64,000 bases of DNA from Dehalobacterium sp040766325 (lineage in GTDB: Bacteria > Bacillota > Dehalobacteriia > Dehalobacteriales > Dehalobacteriaceae): assembly GCA_040766325.1 (NCBI GenBank), contig JAXGQR010000002.1:276896-340895 (forward strand). The letters are read 5' to 3'. Shown here piece after piece: positions 1 to 9,183 of the stretch. Position numbers and translations under genes: made by a program. A model generated the notes under the pieces. It saw nothing but the letters and a program-made list of their open reading frames with translations. It made no database searches and had not been told where the DNA came from. Each line of letters opens with the position of its first letter. The first letter of the stretch is position 1.

Positions 1-92
1 TTCTCTACCTGAAGTGCCGCGATTAATTCCTCAGCATTCAGGGGCTTATAGGTGCTTTCCCGCATATAGGACAGTAGTTCCATATCATTCAT
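1..92 (-). CDS. rnr: Ribonuclease R, N-terminal fragment (cut by window edge)
   Basis: Only the first 30 or so codons are in the window. The peptide opens MNDMELLSYMRE and continues with a KPLNAEEL stretch, which resembles the N-terminal helical domain of Firmicutes RNase R, the 3'-5' exoribonuclease that degrades structured RNA. The ATG at 90-92 has a strong AGGAGGA site about 7 bases upstream and overlaps the end of thiI by 8 bases, so the two are probably translationally coupled. In Clostridia rnr usually follows secG; here four genes lie between them. The call rests on a short stretch and on gene order. Confidence 0.72.
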   Translation of the reverse strand, partial: MNDMELLSYMRESTYKPLNAEELIAALQVE

Positions 93-1269
93 AATTAGTC
101 TCCTCCTGGACGATCTCCAAAACCTCTGTTTTTACTAAGGCTTCCCGGATCAATCCTTCCACATCCAGATTTTCTTCCATCTTTTGCGCCTCTTCCAGGC
201 GAGGACGAATTTTGGGATGATCAGGCAAAAAAATTGTGCAGCAATCTTCATAGGGACGAATCGAGATGTCAAAGGTCTTGATACGTTGAGAAATTTCGAT
301 AATTTCCTCCTTATCCATCCCTACCAATGGCCGAAGCACCGGCATATTGGTAACTTGATTAATAGTAAACATGCTCTCCAGGGTTTGGCTTGCAACCTGC
401 CCCACACTTTCACCAGTATAAATGGCACAGGCTTTATTCTCAGAAGCTATCCGTTCTGCCAGGCGAAACATCATCCGGCGCATGATGGTAATACCATATT
501 CCTCACGACAGTGCTGGCGAATTGCCTTTTGAATCTCTGTAAAATGAACCACATGAAGACGAATTTTGCCTCCCCAGAGGGCTAATACCTGACAAAGGTC
601 GATCACCTTTTGTTTTGCTCGCTCGGTGGTAAAAGGAAAACTATGAAAATGTATTGCTTCGATGGTCACGCCCCTTTTCATCGCCAACCAACCGGCCACC
701 GGGCTGTCGATCCCTCCTGAAAGCATCAGCATCGCTCGACCGCTGGTACCAACGGGCAGCCCTTTAGCACAGGGAATCACCTGACCGTAAACGAAGGTCC
801 CTTCCTTCCGAATCTCTACTTGGATGGTTTGCTGCGGATGGTGCATGTCCGCTTGATAAATGTCCGGGCTATGCGCAAAAAGATAAGACCCCACCTCCTT
901 ACTGATTTCCGGTGATTGCATGGGAAAAGTCTTATCCGACCTCCTGGTTTCCACCTTGAATGTTCCACCCACAGGCAGAGCATCATGGAGAACTTTTAAA
1001 GCAGCTTCTTGAATCGCGGCCAGATCTTTTTCCACTTTGAGCACCGGACTCACAGAGTAAATCCCAAATACCTGTTGTAAGCGCTCGATCGTTTGCTCCA
1101 AGTCATCCCGTACCGGTACCCAGATCCTGCCCCAGGTAGAAATCACATCTCGAGGTGCCAATCCTCTCATGCCTTTTTTAATGTTAAGCACCAACCGATT
1201 TATAAACTGAGATTTATTTTTTCCCTTCAAACCTAGTTCCCCATATCGCACTAAAATCAATTCATACAT
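85..1269 (-). CDS. thiI: tRNA 4-thiouridine synthase ThiI
   Basis: ThiI adenylates U8 of tRNA and moves sulfur onto it; in many bacteria it also takes part in thiazole synthesis. The 394-residue protein has an N-terminal ferredoxin-like/THUMP region (about residues 1-165) and a PP-loop ATP-binding motif SGGIDS at 184-189. A conserved PYEDCCTIF segment near the C-terminus carries a likely catalytic cysteine. There is no C-terminal rhodanese domain, as is usual in Firmicutes and unlike E. coli ThiI (about 480 residues), so sulfur must come from a partner desulfurase. The cysteine desulfurase gene ends 68 bases upstream on the same strand, as with nifZ-thiI in Bacillus. Confidence 0.95.
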   Translation of the reverse strand: MYELILVRYGELGLKGKNKSQFINRLVLNIKKGMRGLAPRDVISTWGRIWVPVRDDLEQTIERLQQVFGIYSVSPVLKVEKDLAAIQEAALKVLHDALPVGGTFKVETRRSDKTFPMQSPEISKEVGSYLFAHSPDIYQADMHHPQQTIQVEIRKEGTFVYGQVIPCAKGLPVGTSGRAMLMLSGGIDSPVAGWLAMKRGVTIEAIHFHSFPFTTERAKQKVIDLCQVLALWGGKIRLHVVHFTEIQKAIRQHCREEYGITIMRRMMFRLAERIASENKACAIYTGESVGQVASQTLESMFTINQVTNMPVLRPLVGMDKEEIIEISQRIKTFDISIRPYEDCCTIFLPDHPKIRPRLEEAQKMEENLDVEGLIREALVKTEVLEIVQEETNYE

Positions 1270-1337
1270 TGATTGCCCCCCCTATTTTTCTGCTCACTTT
1301 AACTCATACAGCTCTGATGGCCTACACTTTTCTGTAA

Positions 1338-2501
1338 CTATCTGCCTGTGAGCTGGCGCAACTCTCGAACTGCTTTTTCTACACTCGTCACAACAGGCTC
1401 AATTTCTTCCAGCACATTTTTATATGAAAAACTAAAACGGATCGAGCCTTCCATCTCTTCATCCGTCAGGTGCATTGCGGTGAGCACATGGCTCAGTTTC
1501 CCTTTGCGGGCAGAACAGGCCGAACCGGATGAAACATAGATCCTATCCTGCTCTAGATAATGGAGGAGAACCTCGCTTTTTATCCCGGGAAAGGAGATGT
1601 TTAGAATATGGGGTGAACCTGTTTCATCAAAATTACTATTGATTTTGCAATCGGGAATCTGCGTCTTGATTCTTGTCGCCAGAGTATCCCGTATGGCTGC
1701 CATTTGTTGAGCGTGTTCTTCCCGATTCTTCATGGCAAGTTCCACCGCTTTACCCATGCCTACGATCCCCGGAACATTTTCCGTGCCCGATCTTAGCCTT
1801 TTTTCTTGACCGCCGCCCTCAACCAAGGGTTTTATTCGAGTCCCTTTACGGAGATACAAGATGCCGCTTCCTTTGGGTCCATGAAGCTTATGTCCACTAA
1901 CAGACATCATATCGATACCCCATTTATTGGGTAATACCGGTAATTTGCCAAAGGATTGTACCGTATCAACATGATAATAGACTTTTTTATGATAGTTTTT
2001 TAAAATTTCCCCTACTTCTTGGATGGGTTGTACTGCACCTGTTTCATTATTAACATGCATTAAACTAACCAACAAAGTATCGTTGGAAAGCAGCTCCTTT
2101 AACTCCGCGGTATCAATAACTCCATTTTCCCGTACATGCAGAAAACTGACCCGAAAACCCAGTTCTTCCATGTGGTCATAGACATTTAACACAGAGGGAT
2201 GCTCTACATTTGAGGTAATTATATGATTGCCTCTGTTTTTATTGGCATGACAAATGCCTTTAATAGCCATATTGTTGCTTTCTGTACCACCAGACGTAAA
2301 ATAAATTTCTTGAGGCGAAACTTCCAAAGCATCAGCCACAATTTTTCGGGCACGATTCACAACTTGTTCCGCCTCAATCCCTTTTTTATGTAAAGAAGAA
2401 GGGTTGCCGAAATTATTCATCATGGTTTCATACATCAAATCTGCCACCGTCGGATCAATCGGAGTAGTAGCACTATTATCAAAATAAATTTCTTGCTCCA
2501 T
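1338..2501 (-). CDS. Cysteine desulfurase (NifS/IscS family), probable ThiI partner
   Basis: This is a PLP enzyme that takes sulfur from cysteine as an enzyme persulfide. The 387-residue product starts MEQEIYFDNSATTP, has the PLP lysine K205 in SGHKLHGPKG and the persulfide cysteine C329 in SSGSACSARKG. An upstream in-frame extension (to 2567) exists, but the ATG at 2499-2501 has GGAG 8 bases upstream and matches the normal NifS N-terminus, so I use it. It directly precedes thiI, so delivery of sulfur for tRNA s4U is the likely main role (compare Bacillus NifZ). It is distinct from the second desulfurase at 40950. A general Fe-S role cannot be excluded. Confidence 0.9.
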   Translation of the reverse strand: MEQEIYFDNSATTPIDPTVADLMYETMMNNFGNPSSLHKKGIEAEQVVNRARKIVADALEVSPQEIYFTSGGTESNNMAIKGICHANKNRGNHIITSNVEHPSVLNVYDHMEELGFRVSFLHVRENGVIDTAELKELLSNDTLLVSLMHVNNETGAVQPIQEVGEILKNYHKKVYYHVDTVQSFGKLPVLPNKWGIDMMSVSGHKLHGPKGSGILYLRKGTRIKPLVEGGGQEKRLRSGTENVPGIVGMGKAVELAMKNREEHAQQMAAIRDTLATRIKTQIPDCKINSNFDETGSPHILNISFPGIKSEVLLHYLEQDRIYVSSGSACSARKGKLSHVLTAMHLTDEEMEGSIRFSFSYKNVLEEIEPVVTSVEKAVRELRQLTGR

Positions 2502-2596
2502 CACATACACTCCATCTGTCGATTTCATTAATATTATTCTGCCCCATTCATTCAGGGACGTATACACCGAACCATTAGTTATAATTTTTTCTTGTT

Positions 2597-2995
2597 TTAT
2601 TTGGGATTTTTTGCTTCCATTACTTTTGCCACCGCCTCCGCTGCCACGGTACCATCTTCCAGTATTGCCTGGGCCTCCATCTCGTATAACCGTCCTTTCT
2701 TTTGCACCATACGGCTCTTAAAAGTCACGGGACGACCGATAGGAATCCCCTTCCGATAACGCACATTCAATGAGGCAGTAAAGGCAACAATTCCTTGGGA
2801 TAAAACGTAACGCGCCGTCACCTCATCCAATATCGTTGCTGTAATTCCACCATGAACAATGCCCGGATATCCTTGATGTTCTTCCTTAGGTGTAAAAACT
2901 GTGGTATAAACTCCCTGATCGTCAAAAAAATCCAGTTTTAAACCAATGGGGTTTTTCTTGCCACAGGCAAAACACATATGATCCAATTGATCCAT
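2597..2995 (-). CDS. PaaI-type hotdog-fold thioesterase
   Basis: A 132-residue single-domain protein. It carries an N-terminal CFACGKKNPIGL motif, which is common in a PaaI-like subgroup, followed by the GIVHGGI segment of hotdog thioesterases and a central helix with TILDEV. Such enzymes hydrolyse acyl-CoA or aryl-CoA thioesters, but the substrate cannot be read from sequence. The ATG follows GGGAG by about 11 bases. It lies between the hppA terminator and the cysteine desulfurase, so it probably starts a short transcript running into the desulfurase, thiI and rnr. Confidence 0.82.
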   Translation of the reverse strand: MDQLDHMCFACGKKNPIGLKLDFFDDQGVYTTVFTPKEEHQGYPGIVHGGITATILDEVTARYVLSQGIVAFTASLNVRYRKGIPIGRPVTFKSRMVQKKGRLYEMEAQAILEDGTVAAEAVAKVMEAKNPK

Positions 2996-3091
2996 TAGCC
3001 AACAACTCCCTTAATTTGAAGAAAACCGGCTTACACCAAGCCTCTGACGCCGGTAGAAGCCTTGGTTGCCCTTGAACTTGCACAAAGTACA

Positions 3092-3123
3092 AAAAAGTGT
3101 TGGGTTCGATCCCAACACTTTTT
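3092..3123 (-). terminator. Rho-independent terminator after hppA
   Basis: A perfect 13-bp inverted repeat (AAAAAGTGTTGGG and its complement) around a 6-base loop, with A and T runs forming the outer stem. It starts 12 bases past the hppA stop codon and would end the gap-to-hppA transcript. Confidence 0.85.
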
Positions 3124-3135
3124 CTGACTGGATTT

Positions 3136-5187
3136 TTAGAGGAACATCGGTGCAAACACCAAGGAAATAATCGTCATTAATTTGATCAGAATGTTCAAGG
3201 ACGGTCCGGAAGTATCCTTAAAGGGATCGCCCACAGTATCCCCGGTGACTCCAGCGGCATGGGCCTCAGAGCCTTTTCCGCCATGATGTCCTTCTTCAAT
3301 ATATTTCTTCGCATTATCCCACGCACCTCCGGCATTAGCCATATAAATGGCCAGCAAGAACCCGGTGACTAGGGTACCGGCTAAAACCCCGCCGAGAGCT
3401 TCTTTACCCAATCCGGGCATTAAGCCTACAGCAACCGGCACAACAACGGCAATTAAGCTGGGAATAATCATTTCCCGTAAGGCGGCGCCGGTAGAAATAT
3501 CTACACAACGGGTATAATCAGGTTTACCCGTGCCTTCCATCAATCCGGGGATTTCTTTAAATTGACGACGCACCTCTTCAATCATATGACTGGCGGCCCT
3601 TCCTACAGCATTCATCGTTAAAGCACAGAAAAGGAAAGGTAACATTCCACCGATAAATAATCCGACAACAACCTTGGGATTTAATATATTAATCATTTGT
3701 AATTGTACAGCCTGAGAATAAGCAGTGAAGAGGGACAAGGCTGTTAAAGCGGCAGAACCAATGGCAAAACCTTTTCCAATGGCTGCAGTAGTATTACCCA
3801 CTGAATCCAGCTTGTCCGTAATTTCTCTTACCCTGGGATCTAAATGAGACATTTCGGCAATTCCCCCGGCATTATCAGAAACAGGACCATAGGCATCAAC
3901 AGCCACAATAATCCCTGTAGTAGACAACATCCCCACAGCCGACATGGCAATCCCATAGAGACCGGCAAATTGATAGGCTACAAGAATCGCAAAAACTATA
4001 ACAATAATAGGCAGCATGGTGCTCATCATCCCGGTAGCTATCCCGGAAATAATATTGGTTGCCGCTCCTGTTTCACTGGCTTTAGCAATATCCTTAACAG
4101 GCTGATAGTCTGCTGAAGTATAATACTCTGTAATTTTACCGATTAAGGTACCTGCGATCAAACCGGCAATACTAGCCAAAAATACACCCATGTTGGTATA
4201 GGTGGCTTCAATACCAAAGGATACAACGGTAAAGGAACTCGGAAGAACCATGGTGCAAACTAAATATGTACCTGCAATAGCCAAAAGAGTTGCGGTAAGA
4301 GTCCCGGTATTTAAGGCTTTTTGCGGGTTTTTCCCTTCACCGGTGCGTACAAACAACATACCGATAATCGAGGCAATGATTCCCACGGCAGCTATCAATA
4401 TTGGAGCCAATACCCCTTCTCCACTGCTGCCGATGTTTAAGGCCGCACCTAAAGCAAGGGCTGCAATAATAGAACCTACATAAGATTCAAAAAGGTCGGA
4501 ACCCATCCCAGCAACGTCCCCTACATTATCTCCCACGTTATCGGCAATAACGGCAGGGTTACGCGGATCGTCTTCCGGAATCCCGGCTTCTACCTTACCA
4601 ACTAAGTCAGCCCCTACATCGGCTGCTTTGGTATAAATCCCGCCGCCGACACGTCCGAATAAGGCAACGGAAGAAGCACCTAAAGCAAAACCATTAATGA
4701 TGGCAGATTGTCCGGGGAATAAAAATATGACAATACCTAATCCAATAAGACCCAAACCAACAACAGACATCCCCATGACGCTACCACCGGAAAAAGCAAT
4801 GTCTAAAGCTTTGTTCATCCCTTTGGTCATAGCAGCATTAGCTGTGCGCACATTAGCTTTGGTAGCTACACGCATCCCAAAATTACCGGCTAAAATTGAG
4901 CAAACTGCCCCGACCAAAAAGGCGATGGCTGTGCGTGGATCCATGCTTTCCGGACCACTGGTCGCAAAGCCAACAATGGCAATAATTGCCGCTAAAGCAA
5001 TGATAAAAACAACTAAAACCTTATACTCTCTGTTAAGAAAAGCCATTGCTCCTTCATGAATAGCATTAGCTATTTCTTGCATGCGAGCATTGCCCGGCTC
5101 CATCTTGTTGATCTTGCTTGTAAGATAGTAGGCAAATAATAGCGCAATAACCCCCATGATGGGAGCTGCAAAATAAAGAGTTTCCAT
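3136..5187 (-). CDS. hppA: Membrane-bound proton/sodium-pumping pyrophosphatase, K+-dependent class
   Basis: This integral membrane pump couples PPi hydrolysis to H+ or Na+ export. The 683-residue protein has about 16 hydrophobic segments, the substrate-binding stretch with DVGADLVGKVE (about 190-200), the aspartate-rich DNVGDNVGD motif (217-225), DLFESY, and the C-terminal GDTVGDPFKDTSGPS motif. In GNTTAAIGKG (464-473) the position after GNTT is Ala (A468), with Gly at 471. Alanine there marks the K+-dependent subfamily; lysine would mark the K+-independent one. Whether it moves Na+ or H+ I cannot say. It follows secG by 23 bases at the end of the glycolytic operon. Confidence 0.95.
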   Translation of the reverse strand: METLYFAAPIMGVIALLFAYYLTSKINKMEPGNARMQEIANAIHEGAMAFLNREYKVLVVFIIALAAIIAIVGFATSGPESMDPRTAIAFLVGAVCSILAGNFGMRVATKANVRTANAAMTKGMNKALDIAFSGGSVMGMSVVGLGLIGLGIVIFLFPGQSAIINGFALGASSVALFGRVGGGIYTKAADVGADLVGKVEAGIPEDDPRNPAVIADNVGDNVGDVAGMGSDLFESYVGSIIAALALGAALNIGSSGEGVLAPILIAAVGIIASIIGMLFVRTGEGKNPQKALNTGTLTATLLAIAGTYLVCTMVLPSSFTVVSFGIEATYTNMGVFLASIAGLIAGTLIGKITEYYTSADYQPVKDIAKASETGAATNIISGIATGMMSTMLPIIVIVFAILVAYQFAGLYGIAMSAVGMLSTTGIIVAVDAYGPVSDNAGGIAEMSHLDPRVREITDKLDSVGNTTAAIGKGFAIGSAALTALSLFTAYSQAVQLQMINILNPKVVVGLFIGGMLPFLFCALTMNAVGRAASHMIEEVRRQFKEIPGLMEGTGKPDYTRCVDISTGAALREMIIPSLIAVVVPVAVGLMPGLGKEALGGVLAGTLVTGFLLAIYMANAGGAWDNAKKYIEEGHHGGKGSEAHAAGVTGDTVGDPFKDTSGPSLNILIKLMTIISLVFAPMFL

Positions 5188-5210
5188 TACAAATAAATAC
5201 CTCCAGATTC

Positions 5211-5438
5211 CTAAAAAATTATTGAGATCAAAAGTGTAATTACCAGGAAACCTATGGCTAGAATAGCGGAAATTTTCGATAAAAACTCATCCATCCCCTT
5301 CTTCTTGCCAAAAAAGGTTTCTGCCCCCCCGGCGATCGCTCCGGACATACCAGCACTTCTTCCCGATTGCAAAAGAACAGTTGCAATTAACCCTAGGGAA
5401 ACCAATACCTGTATGATCATCAAGAACGCTTTCAACAT
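5211..5438 (-). CDS. secG: Preprotein translocase subunit SecG
   Basis: A 75-residue protein with two transmembrane helices. The first is followed by the conserved LLQSGRSAGMSGAIAGGAETFFGKKKG region, of which QSGRSAGMSGAI and FFGKKKG are the diagnostic parts. SecG is the small accessory subunit of the SecYEG channel. The start ATG has GGGGGTG 4 bases upstream. Gene order eno-secG is typical of Clostridia, but here hppA rather than rnr follows. Confidence 0.94.
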   Translation of the reverse strand: MLKAFLMIIQVLVSLGLIATVLLQSGRSAGMSGAIAGGAETFFGKKKGMDEFLSKISAILAIGFLVITLLISIIF

Positions 5439-5554
5439 CTTTCACCCCCATCTCAAAAATATCAACTTATTGTAACATAAATATAATTTTGTTACAACAA
5501 AATGCTTTTTTATGCTTATCATAAAAATTCATCCGGCGGAAAAACATCGTGCCA

Positions 5555-5597
5555 AAGAGGCTTTTAGTGATTAATAATCTAAATTATAAAAGGCCTC
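5555..5597 (-). terminator. Possible hairpin at the eno 3' end
   Basis: AGAGG-CTTTT pairs with AAAAG-GCCTCT across the eno stop codon, with a long AT-rich loop. It overlaps the last eno codons and lacks a clean U-run, so it may be a weak terminator or an mRNA-stability hairpin between eno and secG. Confidence 0.35.
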
Positions 5598-6860
5598 TCG
5601 TCCGGCATAGGACGCTGCTTCATCTAATTCTTCTTCTATTCTAATCAATTGGTTGTATTTTGCCACCCGATCTGTACGTGATGGGGCCCCTGTTTTTATC
5701 TGTCCGGCATTAGTTCCCACCACCAGATCCGCAATGGTGGTATCTTCCGTTTCCCCGGAGCGATGGGATACCACCGCGGTAAAACCGGCTCTTTTGGCCA
5801 TTTCAATACAATCCAGGGTTTCCGTTAAGGTTCCGATTTGATTGACCTTGATTAATACAGAATTCGAGGCTTTGGTCTGAATTCCTCGCACCAATCTCTC
5901 CGTGTTGGTCACATAAAGATCATCACCAACAATTTGCACTTTGCCCCCGATGGTTTGGGTTAATTTAGCCCACCCTTCCCAATCATCTTCCGCCAATCCA
6001 TCTTCAATGGAGATTATAGGGTATTTTTCTACCAATTGACCCAAAAACTCAATCATTTCCTCCGAAGTTTTTACCAATCCTTCTCCCTGGAGATGATACT
6101 TACCATCCTGATAAAGTTCTGTTGCCGCCACATCAAGAGCCAGCATGACATCTTGTCCCGGTTCATAGCCGGCAGCTTCGATCGCTTCCACAATCACCGC
6201 CAGGGCTTCCTCATTTGATTTTAAACTGGGTGCAAACCCGCCTTCATCTCCAACAGCTGTATTATATCCTTTTCCTTTCAGTACCTTCTTTAAGTGATGA
6301 AAAATTTCTGCCCCCATACGCAAAGCAGAAGAAAAACTTGCTGCGCCTACCGGCATCACCATAAATTCCTGGATGTCCACGTTATTGTCGGCATGTTGTC
6401 CTCCATTTAAAATATTCATCATAGGCACAGGCAGTACTTTGGCATTCACTCCACCAAGATAACGATACAAGGGAAGCTCTAAAAAATTAGCAGCAGCTCG
6501 AGCACACGCCAGAGATACCCCTAATATGGCATTGGCCCCTAATTTTTCTTTATTGGGCGTACCATCTAATTTTAATAGCACTTGGTCAATTTGAGCTTGA
6601 TTAAAAACGTCTAAACCAATAATTTCCGGAGCAATAATCGTATGGATATTAGTCACCGCCTCTAATACGCCCTTGCCTAAATACCGTGTTTGGTCACCAT
6701 CTCTTAATTCTACCGCTTCATAAGCTCCTGTGGAAGCACCTGACGGGACGGCTGCTCGCCCTATGGTACCGTCTTCCAAAAAAACTTCTGCCTCAACAGT
6801 GGGATTGCCCCGCGAATCCAGAATTTCCCTGGCATTAACATCTGTAATTAATATTGACAT
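5571..6860 (-). CDS. eno: Enolase
   Basis: Enolase converts 2-phosphoglycerate to phosphoenolpyruvate in lower glycolysis and gluconeogenesis. The 429-residue length is normal. Visible signatures are GDEGGFAPS, the metal ligand region SIEDGLAEDDWEGW, the catalytic-lysine region LIKVNQIGTLTETL and SHRSGETED. The start ATG is preceded by GGAGGG. It lies 13 bases downstream of gpmI as the last glycolytic enzyme of the operon. Confidence 0.98.
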   Translation of the reverse strand: MSILITDVNAREILDSRGNPTVEAEVFLEDGTIGRAAVPSGASTGAYEAVELRDGDQTRYLGKGVLEAVTNIHTIIAPEIIGLDVFNQAQIDQVLLKLDGTPNKEKLGANAILGVSLACARAAANFLELPLYRYLGGVNAKVLPVPMMNILNGGQHADNNVDIQEFMVMPVGAASFSSALRMGAEIFHHLKKVLKGKGYNTAVGDEGGFAPSLKSNEEALAVIVEAIEAAGYEPGQDVMLALDVAATELYQDGKYHLQGEGLVKTSEEMIEFLGQLVEKYPIISIEDGLAEDDWEGWAKLTQTIGGKVQIVGDDLYVTNTERLVRGIQTKASNSVLIKVNQIGTLTETLDCIEMAKRAGFTAVVSHRSGETEDTTIADLVVGTNAGQIKTGAPSRTDRVAKYNQLIRIEEELDEAASYAGREAFYNLDY

Positions 6861-6873
6861 ATTATTCCCTCCA

Positions 6874-8421
6874 TTATTCCAATAAACTTTTCCCTGTCAT
6901 TTCTTGTGGCTTAGGTATTCCTAACAACTCCAGCATGGTAGGTGCCACATCAGATAAAGTACCCTTGTTTCTTAATTTTCGATTTATTAGATCATCGTCA
7001 ACGAGAATAAAAGGCACCAGCATTGAACTATGGGATGTTTGAGGTTCACCGGTTTCTGCATCAATCATGGCCTCTGCATTACCATGATCTGCGGTAATTA
7101 ACGTAATGCCCCCTTGGGAACGTACTTTTTCCACCACTTTGCCCAAACAAACATCCACCGCTTCTACAGCCCTTATAGTTGCATCCATGATCCCCGTATG
7201 TCCTACCATATCAGGATTGGCATAATTAATTACAATAACATCATAACTCTCGCTCTCAATTTTCTCCAGAACAACTTCCGTAACTTCGAAAGCACTCATT
7301 TCGGGTTTTAAATCATAAGTGGCTACTTGGGGCGAGGGAATTAAAATTCGGTCTTCCCCCGGATAGGCTTCTTCGATTCCTCCGTTAAAAAAGAAGGTTA
7401 CATGGGCATATTTTTCTGTTTCTGCTATACGCAATTGCTTCGATTCGTTCCGAGACAAAACCTGCCCCAAGGTATTATCTAAATTTTGCGGCGGAAAAGC
7501 CACCGGCACCTGAAAGTCACGATGGTACTGGGTCATGCATACATAATGCACCCGCGGGGGGCAGGTCCCCCGATCAAAGGCGCTGAATTCCGTTTCAATA
7601 AAAGCCCGGGTAATTTCCCGGGCTCGATCTGCCCGGAAATTATAAAAAATCACCGTGTCCTCTGATTGGATCTTACCTTTGGGCCGACCTTGCTCATCTA
7701 CAAGTACCACTGGCACAACAAATTCGTCTGTTACCCCTTCCTCATAAGATCGCTCCAAAGCAGCCCGAGGAGAAAAAGCCTTTATTCCTTCTCCATGCAC
7801 CATGGCGTGATAAGCCTTAGCTACCCGATCCCATCTCTGATCCCGATCCATGGCATAAAAGCGGCCCATTACAGTTGCAATGGTGCCAATACCCAGTGTA
7901 TTCATTTTTACTTGGATCTTATCAAGATATTCTTGACCATTTGCCGGAGGCACATCTCGACCATCTAAGAAACAATGGAGATATACTTCTGATACCCCCA
8001 TTTTTGCTGCCATTTCCAAAATCGCGATAAGATGTTCAATATGACTATGTACACCGCCGTCGGAAAGAAGTCCCATTAAATGTACCTTTGATCCCTTTTC
8101 CTGTGCAATACGAAAGGCCTCCAAGAGTGCAGGATTCTCCTGGAAGCTTTTATTTTGAATAGCAAGGTGGATTCTGGTTAATTCCTGAAAAACGACCCGT
8201 CCGGCACCAATGGTTAAATGACCGACTTCTGAATTACCCATTTGTCCTTCAGGTAATCCTACTGCCTCCCCGGAAGACTTAAGAACCGTATGGGGATAGG
8301 TGTTCAAAAGGTGGCGATAATTGGGCAGCCAGGCACACATAATGGCATTTCCCTCTACTTGATCACAGTTCCCCCAACCGTCCAGAATTATTAGGGTTAA
8401 TGGTTTTTTTTTCGTGAACAC
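6874..8421 (-). CDS. gpmI: 2,3-bisphosphoglycerate-independent phosphoglycerate mutase
   Basis: This Mn-dependent enzyme interconverts 3- and 2-phosphoglycerate through a phosphoserine intermediate. It shows the N-terminal metal site LIILDGWG, the phosphoserine region MGNSEVGHLTIGAGR, DGRDVPP, and the C-terminal ADHGNAEA. The open frame reaches a TTG at 8439 overlapping tpiA, but a GTG at 8419-8421 has GGGGGA 6 bases upstream and gives the usual N-terminus just before the catalytic strand, so I choose it (515 residues). Confidence 0.96.
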   Translation of the reverse strand: MFTKKKPLTLIILDGWGNCDQVEGNAIMCAWLPNYRHLLNTYPHTVLKSSGEAVGLPEGQMGNSEVGHLTIGAGRVVFQELTRIHLAIQNKSFQENPALLEAFRIAQEKGSKVHLMGLLSDGGVHSHIEHLIAILEMAAKMGVSEVYLHCFLDGRDVPPANGQEYLDKIQVKMNTLGIGTIATVMGRFYAMDRDQRWDRVAKAYHAMVHGEGIKAFSPRAALERSYEEGVTDEFVVPVVLVDEQGRPKGKIQSEDTVIFYNFRADRAREITRAFIETEFSAFDRGTCPPRVHYVCMTQYHRDFQVPVAFPPQNLDNTLGQVLSRNESKQLRIAETEKYAHVTFFFNGGIEEAYPGEDRILIPSPQVATYDLKPEMSAFEVTEVVLEKIESESYDVIVINYANPDMVGHTGIMDATIRAVEAVDVCLGKVVEKVRSQGGITLITADHGNAEAMIDAETGEPQTSHSSMLVPFILVDDDLINRKLRNKGTLSDVAPTMLELLGIPKPQEMTGKSLLE

Positions 8422-8435
8422 ACAGTTTCCCCCAT

Positions 8436-9182
8436 TCAAAAATACAGAATACGGCTGAAAGAATCGGCTTTTAAGCTGGCTCCTCCCACCAAGGCTCCAT
8501 CAATATTAGGTTTGGCCATCAATTCTTTGATATTCTCCGGCTTGACACTGCCTCCATATTGAAGACGCATTTGCTCCGACTTTTCCTTACCAAATAGTTC
8601 CTTAATAACCCCACGAATATGCGCCAGCATTTTTTCCGCATCTTCTGCCGATGCTGTTTTCCCCGTTCCAATGGCCCAAATGGGTTCATAGGCTAAGACC
8701 AACTGCTCCCCATCCGGAGACTCAACATCGGCCAAAGCTGCTCTTACCTGTCCTTCGACCCAGGTTTCAGCAATCCCTGCTTCTCTTTGCTCTAAAGTCT
8801 CACCCACACAAAGTATCGGTTTTAAACCATGACGCAAAGCCGCCTTCACCTTTAAATTTACGGTTTCATCTGTTTCGGCAAAATATTGGCGTCTTTCTGA
8901 ATGGCCGATAATTACGTACTCACAACCTAAAGCGGTAAGCATCACAGGAGATATTTCCCCTGTAAAAGCGCCTTCTTCTTCCCAATGCATATTCTGAGCC
9001 CCGACCTTGATAACCGTGTTCTCCAATGCCTTAAGCACCCCGGGTAAATTGACAAAGGGAGGACAAACCACAGCTTCTACCCGGTCTTCTTGAACCAATT
9101 TTTTTAATTCGTTCACTAGATTTTCAGCCTGATCAGGCGTTTTAAACATCTTCCAATTACCGGCGATAATCGGTTTTCGCAT
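8436..9182 (-). CDS. tpiA: Triosephosphate isomerase
   Basis: Interconverts dihydroxyacetone phosphate and glyceraldehyde 3-phosphate. The protein starts MRKPIIAGNWKM (the catalytic lysine lies in NWKM), with the histidine motif IIGHSERR and the glutamate motif AYEPIWAIGTG. The ATG at 9180-9182 sits one base after the pgk stop and has AGAGGTGAG, inside the pgk end, as its ribosome binding site. A GTG at 9191 would add three residues. 248 residues is a normal length. Confidence 0.97.
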   Translation of the reverse strand: MRKPIIAGNWKMFKTPDQAENLVNELKKLVQEDRVEAVVCPPFVNLPGVLKALENTVIKVGAQNMHWEEEGAFTGEISPVMLTALGCEYVIIGHSERRQYFAETDETVNLKVKAALRHGLKPILCVGETLEQREAGIAETWVEGQVRAALADVESPDGEQLVLAYEPIWAIGTGKTASAEDAEKMLAHIRGVIKELFGKEKSEQMRLQYGGSVKPENIKELMAKPNIDGALVGGASLKADSFSRILYF

Positions 9183-9183
9183 T

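Noticed and set aside
3025..3068. Short imperfect inverted repeat between the hotdog thioesterase gene and the hppA terminator
   Set aside because: Only about 6 bp can pair without mismatches; it is not clearly above chance.
4202..5059. Antisense frames of 93 and 120 codons over hppA
   Set aside because: Both lie on the opposite strand of conserved transmembrane segments of hppA and show biased alanine/proline content expected of a shadow.
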